From an uncultured Spirochaetaceae bacterium (GTDB lineage: Bacteria > Spirochaetota > Spirochaetia > Sphaerochaetales > Sphaerochaetaceae), in assembly GCA_944389055.1 (NCBI GenBank), contig CALXKY010000003.1, positions 1-40,209 on the forward strand: 40,209 bases of DNA, written 5' to 3'. Each line of letters opens with the position of its first letter. The stretch's first letter is position 1. Positions 16,892 to 22,710 of the stretch are shown here, piece after piece. A model generated the notes under the pieces. The model was not told the DNA's origin. It made no database searches and saw only the letters and a program-made list of their open reading frames with translations. The translations under genes and the position numbers were made by a program.

Positions 16892-17567
16892 CAGGATCCT
16901 CTATGAGGATAACCACCTGATTATCGTGAACAAGCTTCCCGGTGAGCTCGTTCAGGGTGATGAGACCGGGGACAGGACGCTTGCGGATGACGTCAAGGAG
17001 TACCTGAAGGTCAGGTACAATAAGCCAGGGAATGTCTTTCTGGGCATTCCCCATCGCCTTGACAGGCCGACATCGGGCATCGTTGTCTACTGCCGCACTG
17101 ACAAGGCTCTCTCACGCATGACGGCGCTTTTCTGCACATCGGATGTGAAGAAGACATACTGGGCAATCGTCGACAGGAAGCCTGAGCGGAGCGAGGGAGA
17201 GCTTGTGCATTACATAACGAGGAACGCCGCCCAGAACAAGAGCATCGCCTCCCCGAAGGAGACGAAAGGCTCGAAGATCGCGAAGCTTTCCTACAGGACG
17301 CTGGCCTCTTCAGATAACTATCATCTCATTGAGATCGATCTCCATACGGGGCGCCATCATCAGATAAGGGCGCAGCTCGCTGCGATCGGCGTGCATATCA
17401 AAGGGGATCTGAAGTATGGGGCGCAGCGTTCGAATCCCGATGGCGGCATCTGCCTCCATGCGCGCCGCATCTCATTCACCCACCCGATAAGGAAGGAGAA
17501 GATCACGATCACGGCAGATCCTCCGCATTCTTCTCTCTGGGATTACTTCCTGTCCTCAATGAGCTGA
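16866..17567 (+). CDS. RluA-family pseudouridine synthase
   Basis: This is a protein of about 233 residues that isomerises uridine to pseudouridine in rRNA or tRNA. It has ILYEDNHLIIVNKLPG (11-26), the catalytic motif HRLDRPTSGIVVYC (63-76, Asp66), and the family's later blocks KKTYWAIVD, LIEIDLHTGRHHQIRAQLA, IKGDLKYGAQ and ICLHARRISFTHP. It lacks the N-terminal S4 domain of RluC/RluD, like the short RluA/TruC-type enzymes. The start could be 16866, 16875 or 16878; all overlap the parC stop, so coupling is likely. The exact target nucleotide cannot be told from sequence. Confidence 0.9.
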   Translation: MGLMMAIADRILYEDNHLIIVNKLPGELVQGDETGDRTLADDVKEYLKVRYNKPGNVFLGIPHRLDRPTSGIVVYCRTDKALSRMTALFCTSDVKKTYWAIVDRKPERSEGELVHYITRNAAQNKSIASPKETKGSKIAKLSYRTLASSDNYHLIEIDLHTGRHHQIRAQLAAIGVHIKGDLKYGAQRSNPDGGICLHARRISFTHPIRKEKITITADPPHSSLWDYFLSSMS

Positions 17568-17600
17568 ACGGCGGATAGGAAGAGACGCAGCAAAGGAATC

Positions 17601-17822
17601 ATGCTTCCTCACGGCAGCATTCTTCCAGGCATTCCTTTCGAGCTTTCTGCGCTCAGGATCCTCTCTGGAATACTTGCTGCCGATGGATTGTCCCGCAGGG
17701 ATATCTTCATACCATACATATGTCCTTCGGTCTCTTCAGAGGAGGCAGCACAAGGCCGGCAAACTACGATGATCTTTTTCACTGACCAGTGCGTCTTGTA
17801 CTGCCGCATGTTATGGCAATGA
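17601..17822 (+). pseudogene. Relic of a KamA-type radical-SAM gene
   Basis: A 73-codon open frame whose end (17757-17807) reads RQTTMIFFTDQCVLYCR. The intact KamA gene 1.2 kb downstream reads RQTALILSTNQCAMYCR at 19049-19099. I count 40 of 51 bases and 10 of 17 residues identical between the two stretches. The third cluster cysteine is missing, since the frame continues MLWQ and stops. Upstream of the match (LPHGSILPGIPFELSALRIL and onward) I see no similarity to KamA. This looks like a decayed, rearranged fragment of a paralogue and is not expected to encode a working enzyme. It lies between rluA and the BrnTA pair, in about 285 bp that otherwise hold nothing I can identify. Confidence 0.55.
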
Positions 17823-17852
17823 GAGTTTGTGCCGGTCTGGATTCTTCTGGAA

Positions 17853-18185
17853 TCACGCCCTTAATCCGGGATGCTCGTTGATATAACTCCGCAATGCATC
17901 ATTGATTCTTGTCTGATATCCTTTTCCTGTGGACTTGAAAGCGTCAAGGATGTCGCTATCCAGCCGCAGACTGACAGGTGTCTTCGTCACCTTCACCTTA
18001 TAAGTGCTGTTTCCTTCCGGATGGACTTCATACCAGGGCCTGAATTCCTTCAGCTGCTCCCCTGAGAGAACAGGGCAGTCATCATCGGCTTCGTCATTGA
18101 ATTCCAGAATCTCTGTGAGCCTCTTGTCGGAGAGCGGAGGCATCTTCTTGATTTCATCTGGCGTCATAGTCACGATAGTACTCAT
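17853..18185 (-). CDS. brnA: BrnA-type antitoxin
   Basis: This is a 110-residue antitoxin. The C-terminal third carries the BrnA signature TPVSLRLDSDILDAFKSTGK followed by GYQTRINDALRSYI, a ribbon-helix-helix domain that binds operator DNA; the N-terminal region (TPDEIKKMPPLSDKRLTEI) wraps the toxin. The ATG at 18185 has a good Shine-Dalgarno (GGGAGG) and lies inside the 3' end of brnT (32-base overlap), matching the toxin-first order that is characteristic of BrnTA. By analogy with characterised BrnTA modules, the complex should repress the promoter upstream of brnT. Confidence 0.9.
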   Translation of the reverse strand: MSTIVTMTPDEIKKMPPLSDKRLTEILEFNDEADDDCPVLSGEQLKEFRPWYEVHPEGNSTYKVKVTKTPVSLRLDSDILDAFKSTGKGYQTRINDALRSYINEHPGLRA

Positions 18186-18441
18186 TGATTTCCTCCCTTT
18201 TCGCTTTTCTTACGGATATTATCCTTATTCTGCTGTTCCGGTCGGTATAGACACCGAATACCAGAAGTGAATCCTTTACACGTCCTATGATATCAACACG
18301 TTCCTCTTCAAGCGTTGAATGCTCCCTATCAATCCGTTCTATTCGTTTGGGGTCAAGAAATACAGGTAATGCTTCACGGAATCCGATTCCATGTTTCTTT
18401 CTGTTCAGCTTGTCCTTTTCCTCATCCCATTCGAATTGCAT
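18154..18441 (-). CDS. brnT: BrnT-type ribonuclease toxin
   Basis: This is a 95-residue RelE-fold toxin beginning MQFEWDEEKDKLNRKKHGIG, the family signature (FEWDxxKxxxNxxKHGI), followed by FREALPVFLDP, RIDREHS, ERVDIIGR and the C-terminal IRIISVRKAKREEINEYY. Characterised BrnT proteins are RNases that block translation. I chose ATG 18441 because the family starts there; the longer frame from 18528 would run through the promoter. Shine-Dalgarno-like GGAG and CAGGAT lie 5-12 bases upstream. The first gene of the pair; overlaps brnA by 32 bases. Confidence 0.9.
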   Translation of the reverse strand: MQFEWDEEKDKLNRKKHGIGFREALPVFLDPKRIERIDREHSTLEEERVDIIGRVKDSLLVFGVYTDRNSRIRIISVRKAKREEINEYYRDYDAR

Positions 18442-18460
18442 GGATCCTGCTCCTGTATAT

Positions 18461-18489
18461 ATGATATTTGTATATACATAAAATGTCAA
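18461..18489 (-). promoter_or_regulatory. brnTA promoter with embedded palindrome
   Basis: On the minus strand TTGACA (18484-18489) and TATCAT (18461-18466) are exactly 17 bp apart. The inverted repeat GTATAT-N11-ATATAC spans the -10 and its downstream flank, a natural operator for the BrnA ribbon-helix-helix domain. The predicted start is about 12 bases before the brnT ATG. Confidence 0.7.
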
Positions 18490-18631
18490 ACTGACGACTG
18501 GATAATTGACTGTTTCTGTGGAAGTCACAATGAAGAGATGATTGCAGAAGCTGGCATTATTCCGTTTCCATAGTGGAGCAGGGACTGCACCGCATGCAGG
18601 AGACAGCCTTTAAGAATAGCCGATTTCCTTA

Positions 18632-18640
18632 TGCTATAAT
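18632..18640 (+). promoter_or_regulatory. Extended -10 promoter of the KamA gene
   Basis: TGC-TATAAT (18632-18640) is a consensus extended -10. Transcription from about 18647 would give a leader of roughly 117 bases before the KamA ATG. The leader stays open in the KamA frame but offers no ATG before 18734 and no strong ribosome binding site until 18750; I see no clear riboswitch fold in it. Confidence 0.55.
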
Positions 18641-18763
18641 AAAGAGAAAGGCATCATTCCGGTTGCTGCAAAGCTGTCTGACCGCATTATTCCGTTCTCC
18701 TCAGAGACAGTGACTCCGTCCCCTTCTGCAGCGATGGGGAAGATGCCTGAAAAGGAGGGAATC

Positions 18764-19864
18764 ATGAAGGAGTGGCAGAAGAAGCTTTCGGAGTGCAGGC
18801 GCAGCATCCATGAAATGAAGGATTTGCTGAATCTCACAGAGGAAGAGATCAGGAGGATTGCTGATATAGAGGAGCGGTATCCTGTCTGCGTTCCTGATTA
18901 TTACCTCGGGCTCATCAATCCGGAGGACAGGAATGATCCGATACGGAGGATGTGCGTTCCTGACAGCATGGAATTCTCCGAAGGCGGCAGTCCCGATACT
19001 TCCGGTGAAGCTGATAACACCGTCGTGCAGGGCATGCAGCATAAATACCGGCAGACTGCCCTGATCCTCTCCACGAACCAGTGCGCCATGTACTGCCGCC
19101 ACTGCTTCCGCAAGCGTCTTGTGGGGCTTTCCTCCGAGGAGATAGCGGAAAAGCTCCCGGAGATGGTGGATTATGCCAGAGAGCATCCGGAGATCACCAA
19201 TGTGCTTATATCAGGAGGGGATGCTTTCCTCTGCAGCAATGAGATGATCAAGCGCTATCTCGAGGCATTCACATCGATTCCTTCCATCAGCTTCATCCGT
19301 TTCGGAACGCGTGTCCCTGTGACATTCCCCTTCCGCATCACGGAAGATGACGGGGAGCTTGCCGGAATCCTCCGGGAGTATGGGAAGCGGAAGCACATCA
19401 TCGTGGTCACGCAGTTCAATCATCCGCATGAGATCACGCCTGAGTCTCTGCATGCCGTTGATATGCTCCGTGGCGCAGGCTGCACGATACGCAACCAGAC
19501 TGTGCTGCTCAGAGGCGTCAATGACGATCCGGAGGTGCTTGCTGACCTCATGAACGGGCTTACAGCGGCGGGTGTCATGCCTTACTATGTCTTCCAGTGC
19601 CGCCCTGTCGAAGGCGTGCTCAGCCAGTTCCAGGTTCCGCTCCTGAGAGGCTCGGAGCTCATCGAGGAAGCGAAGGCTGCGATGAGCGGACCGGCCAAGG
19701 CTTTCCGCTATGCCATGTCGCATCCGACAGGGAAGATAGAGATTCTCGGACGTGACGGGGACAGCATGCTCTTCAGATACCATCAGGCGAAGGACGGCAG
19801 GGATCGCGGCAGGATATTCCATCGCCCTGTATCGGAGACAGAATGCTGGTTCGATGAGCCGTAG
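18764..19864 (+). CDS. KamA-family radical SAM protein (lysine/glutamate 2,3-aminomutase-like)
   Basis: This is a 366-residue radical-SAM enzyme. The [4Fe-4S] motif is QCAMYCRHCFRKR (Cys107, Cys111, Cys114). The SAM-binding GG motif follows in VLISGGDAFL, and the barrel continues with IRFGTRVPVTFPFRI, QFNHPHEITPES and NQTVLLRGVNDD. Lysine 2,3-aminomutases also bind PLP through a C-terminal Lys; PYYVFQCRPVEG is the usual position of the PLP/substrate region. The protein is shorter than clostridial lysine 2,3-aminomutase (about 415) and longer than EpmB (about 342), so the substrate could be lysine, glutamate or EF-P-related lysine. ATG 18764 is chosen for its excellent Shine-Dalgarno (AAAAGGAGG); a GTG at 18710 would add 18 residues. 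It converges with the DUF4143 ATPase gene, leaving 5 bp between stops. A degenerate partial copy lies upstream. Confidence 0.87.
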   Translation: MKEWQKKLSECRRSIHEMKDLLNLTEEEIRRIADIEERYPVCVPDYYLGLINPEDRNDPIRRMCVPDSMEFSEGGSPDTSGEADNTVVQGMQHKYRQTALILSTNQCAMYCRHCFRKRLVGLSSEEIAEKLPEMVDYAREHPEITNVLISGGDAFLCSNEMIKRYLEAFTSIPSISFIRFGTRVPVTFPFRITEDDGELAGILREYGKRKHIIVVTQFNHPHEITPESLHAVDMLRGAGCTIRNQTVLLRGVNDDPEVLADLMNGLTAAGVMPYYVFQCRPVEGVLSQFQVPLLRGSELIEEAKAAMSGPAKAFRYAMSHPTGKIEILGRDGDSMLFRYHQAKDGRDRGRIFHRPVSETECWFDEP

Positions 19865-19869
19865 GGTTT

Positions 19870-21237
19870 TTACAGCAGCCTTTCCAGCTCCGACAGCTCA
19901 GGAAGCTCCGTATCCTCATCACCGGCAGCTTTCATGAACATTGTCATATACCATGGCATATTCAGAACTTTTCCATCTTCTTCGATATTGCTTTCAGAGA
20001 GAACGAATGCCTTTCTGATTCTGTAGTTATCAATTGCGATGAGCTTATCAAGAGCTCTGTGGCATCTCCAGTTTCTCCCGGATTTCACCTCTACAGGAAC
20101 GATGCTCAGGCCTTCCTGTATCAGGAAGTCAACCTCCCCGATGCTTTTCCTGTCGAAGTAAAAGAGATCATGGCCCGCTGCTTTGAGTTCCTGTGCTATG
20201 GCATTCTCGAAGATGTAACCCAGATTTGCGTTCATTTCCCCTTTCAGGAAGCCAAGCCGGGATCCTCTTATCGTAAGACCTGAGAGCATTCCCGTATCGG
20301 ACATGAAGAGTTTCTGCAGATTCCTTTCTGCATTGATTTCGAGCGGCATCATCGGTTCTTTTACATTGAAGCAGGGAAGAACTGTACCGCTGTCATACAA
20401 CCAGCGGAAACCTGACTCATACCTTTCGAATCTCGCACTCCTGCTGATTTCGGATAGCATGAAACGTCTGGAACCCGATGAAAGGACTGCAGGAACCCTG
20501 GAATAGATATCATGGATCTTCGCTTTATCTTCCTTTGCCGCGTATTTTGAGATATCGATGGCATACTGGTTGTAAAGCGTTCTCTGTATTTCCAGTGCTT
20601 CATCGAAATTCCGTGTATCGATGAATGCTGAAACAGCGTCAGGCATGCCTCCGATGATGATGTATGTCATCCATAGGGAGGAAAGGCTCTTATGGATTGC
20701 TGTGTTTATGGGTTTCCGTTCCATGAAGCATTCCCTGATATGGCTGAATACAGCCTCAGAGAGTCCGAACGCTTCTGCGAATTCATGGAATGATAACGGA
20801 TACATCACTTCTTCCTTCGTGTATCCAGTAGGATATGAAGGGAAGCTGTTGTGATTCAGCCCAAGAAGGGATCCCGAAGCTGCAACGTCAATAATTGGAT
20901 CTGCAGCGAGCGGCTTCAGTGCGGAGATTGCCCTTGGGCATTCCTGTATCTCGTCGAGAAAGATAAGAGTTTTTCCCGGTATTATCCTTGTCCCAGGATA
21001 CAGAGCGGATAGATTTGCAAGGATTGTCCTTGAGTCAAGGTTTCCATCGAAAACAGATATTGCATCGGGATTGTCGAAGAAATTGATTTCGATGAATGAT
21101 CCGTAGTTTTCTTTTCCGAATTTCCGGATTATGTATGTCTTTCCTGTCTGCCGGGCTCCTTTGAGAAGGAAAGCCTTGTTCTTACCGCTGATCTTCCATG
21201 AAAGCAGTCTGTTATAGATTTCCCTTTTCAGTTCCAT
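19870..21237 (-). CDS. AAA_14/DUF4143 family ATPase, intact
   Basis: This is a 455-residue protein with an N-terminal AAA_14 P-loop domain (Walker A LLKGARQTGKTY, 24-35; Walker B TLIFLDEIQECP, 90-101) and a C-terminal DUF4143 domain. The latter includes a winged-helix-like middle part and a nuclease-like core with EVDFLIQEG and PVEVKSGRN. Members are widespread in gut bacteria, often patchily distributed; their cellular role is unclear, though a restriction-endonuclease-like fold is predicted for the C-terminus. The start at 21237 is followed directly by conserved sequence and preceded by a -10 element rather than a ribosome binding site. A second, broken member of the same superfamily lies at 30908-32064, but the two differ enough to belong to separate subgroups. 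Confidence 0.88.
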   Translation of the reverse strand: MELKREIYNRLLSWKISGKNKAFLLKGARQTGKTYIIRKFGKENYGSFIEINFFDNPDAISVFDGNLDSRTILANLSALYPGTRIIPGKTLIFLDEIQECPRAISALKPLAADPIIDVAASGSLLGLNHNSFPSYPTGYTKEEVMYPLSFHEFAEAFGLSEAVFSHIRECFMERKPINTAIHKSLSSLWMTYIIIGGMPDAVSAFIDTRNFDEALEIQRTLYNQYAIDISKYAAKEDKAKIHDIYSRVPAVLSSGSRRFMLSEISRSARFERYESGFRWLYDSGTVLPCFNVKEPMMPLEINAERNLQKLFMSDTGMLSGLTIRGSRLGFLKGEMNANLGYIFENAIAQELKAAGHDLFYFDRKSIGEVDFLIQEGLSIVPVEVKSGRNWRCHRALDKLIAIDNYRIRKAFVLSESNIEEDGKVLNMPWYMTMFMKAAGDEDTELPELSELERLL

Positions 21238-21244
21238 ATCAAGG

Positions 21245-21253
21245 AGTATACCA
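21245..21253 (-). promoter_or_regulatory. Extended -10 promoter of the DUF4143 ATPase gene, leaderless type
   Basis: On the minus strand TGG-TATACT ends 7 bases before the ATG at 21237; no Shine-Dalgarno sequence lies between. This is the same layout as upstream of parE and the 65-residue gene. Confidence 0.5.
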
Positions 21254-21370
21254 TATCTGTAACGGAATGCGTGCTTATTTCAGAAAATTTGTAACGCTTT
21301 TCGTGTTATTATTAAGAAACGTAGACATTTTCTCTCTATAATAGACAAAATCAATAATTTTTATGTTTTC
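21254..21370 (-). other. A+T-rich intergenic stretch with a 17-codon frame
   Basis: This non-coding stretch lies between the ATPase promoter and the terminators of the alcohol dehydrogenase operon. On the minus strand a 17-codon frame (MSTFLNNNTKSVTNFLK) is preceded by GAGAG and by TATTAT. It is too short to support as a gene on this evidence; it may be the remnant of a longer one. I see nothing else here. Confidence 0.2.
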
Positions 21371-21418
21371 ATAATAAAAAGCAGGAAAGCTGATGCAGGA
21401 TGTCGGCAGATTCCTGCT
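21371..21418 (-). terminator. Second, distal terminator-like hairpin
   Basis: On the minus strand AGCAGGAA (21411-21418) pairs with TTCCTGCT (21380-21387), followed by TTTTTATTAT. It lies downstream of the main terminator of the alcohol dehydrogenase operon and may be a backup; the 23-base loop makes it less certain. Confidence 0.35.
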
Positions 21419-21492
21419 GCTTGTTGATATTATCTGCCGGGTATGGAGACTGGGGTGTGTCTGACAGGAGAGGGCTTCTCGATGGATATAAG

Positions 21493-21515
21493 AAGGAGCC
21501 CGCGCGGGGCTCCTT
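21493..21515 (-). terminator. Terminator of the alcohol dehydrogenase operon
   Basis: AAGGAGCCC (21493-21501) pairs perfectly with GGGCTCCTT (21507-21515) around a GCGCG loop, and the minus-strand continuation is pyrimidine/T-rich. It begins 9 bases after the adh stop. Confidence 0.8.
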
Positions 21516-21524
21516 CCTGTCTGC

Positions 21525-22709
21525 TTATTTTGATGCTTCGGTGTATATCCTCGCGATATCCTCTTTCCCGAGGACCTTGAATGCACCGAGCGTGCGCTTG
21601 CCCCAGAAGACTGCCTTCTCGGCCATCTCATCAATCTGCTTCTCTGTGGGCCTCACGCCGAGATCCCTGATGCTTGTAGGCATGTGGATCGTCCTGAAGT
21701 ATTCCTCGAATGCCTTGATCGCGGCCTCCGCGTCCCTCTCCGGGCTGCCTGTGCGCTTCGTGCCGAAAACACCTTCTCCGAGCTTTGCGAATCTCTCCGG
21801 ATCCTCAAGACAGACATAGCGGGCCCATGTTCCCCAGATTGCTGTGAGACCGGCTCCGTGAGCGACATCGAAGAGGCCTGAGAGCTCATGCTCCATCTGA
21901 TGGCATGCCCAGTCGCCGCGCTGCGCGTTCCCTTCCTGCATGAGACCATTGTGCGAGAGCGATGATGCCCACATGAGATTCTTCCTTGCCTCATAGTCCT
22001 TCGGATTCTTCAGGGCTCTGATGCCGTTTTCTGCCACGGTTCTCAGAAGAGCTATCGCAAGACTGTCCGTGAGCTCAAGGGTCGGGCCTGAATGGAAGAA
22101 GCGCTCGATCGTGTGCATCATCATATCCGCTGTGCCGCATGAAGTCTGGTAGGGCGGGACGGTGTATGTGAGCTCCGGATCGAGAAGCGCGAAACGCGGT
22201 CTTGCATAGTCGGAGTTGACACCCCTCTTGAGATCTCCTTCCTCGTTCGTGATGACCGAGCTGTCGCTCATCTCCGAACCGGTTGCGGAGAGCGTGAGGA
22301 CCACTCCTACAGGGTAGGCTCCCTGCGGCTTCCTTTCTCCAGTGTAGAAATCCCAGACATCGCCATCCTTGTCATAGAGCCCATATGCGATGGCCTTCGC
22401 GCTGTCAATGGCTGACCCGCCGCCTGCCGCGACGATGAAGTCCACTCCCTCCTTCCTGGAGAGCTCTATTCCCTTCCTGACGAGGGAAAGCCTCGGATTG
22501 GGCTGGACGCCGCCGAGAAGCACATATTCTATGCCCTCTCTGTCCATCTGGTCGGTCAGCCTTTTCATGAGGCCATCGCGTACGATCCTCTCTGATCCGT
22601 AGTGGACCAGAACCTTCTTCGCACCATTTCTCTTCAGCTCATCGCCGAGGGAATCCTCCGCACCTTTTCCGAGCGTAACCCTCGTCGGTGTGTAAAGCGT
22701 TGTTGCCAT
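21525..22709 (-). CDS. Iron-containing alcohol dehydrogenase (butanol dehydrogenase-like)
   Basis: This is a 394-residue group III alcohol dehydrogenase, which reduces aldehydes to alcohols with NAD(P)H. The nucleotide-binding motif GGGSAIDSAKAIAYG (96-110) is followed by TLSATGSEMSDSSVI and the metal-binding region: SCGTADMMMHTIERFF, then HQMEHELSGLFDVAHGAGL with the conserved His residues. It most resembles the BdhA/YqhD branch, probably reducing short-chain aldehydes in fermentation; the exact substrate is not readable. The ATG is one base after the stop of the PEP-synthase-like gene (TGA-T-ATG) and has an AAGGAAGGA ribosome binding site, so the genes are coupled. Confidence 0.9.
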   Translation of the reverse strand: MATTLYTPTRVTLGKGAEDSLGDELKRNGAKKVLVHYGSERIVRDGLMKRLTDQMDREGIEYVLLGGVQPNPRLSLVRKGIELSRKEGVDFIVAAGGGSAIDSAKAIAYGLYDKDGDVWDFYTGERKPQGAYPVGVVLTLSATGSEMSDSSVITNEEGDLKRGVNSDYARPRFALLDPELTYTVPPYQTSCGTADMMMHTIERFFHSGPTLELTDSLAIALLRTVAENGIRALKNPKDYEARKNLMWASSLSHNGLMQEGNAQRGDWACHQMEHELSGLFDVAHGAGLTAIWGTWARYVCLEDPERFAKLGEGVFGTKRTGSPERDAEAAIKAFEEYFRTIHMPTSIRDLGVRPTEKQIDEMAEKAVFWGKRTLGAFKVLGKEDIARIYTEASK

Positions 22710-22710
22710 A

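Noticed and set aside
18650-18763. Possible N-terminal extension of the KamA protein (open frame upstream of 18764)
   Set aside because: The frame is open, but the only starts before 18764 are a GTG and internal ATGs without ribosome binding sites, whereas 18764 has a near-perfect one and the family normally starts about there.
21275-21634. A 119-codon minus-strand frame through the terminator region
   Set aside because: It crosses the strong hairpin at 21493-21515 and the 3' end of the alcohol dehydrogenase gene; only its last 17 codons have an independent start, noted as a weak candidate.
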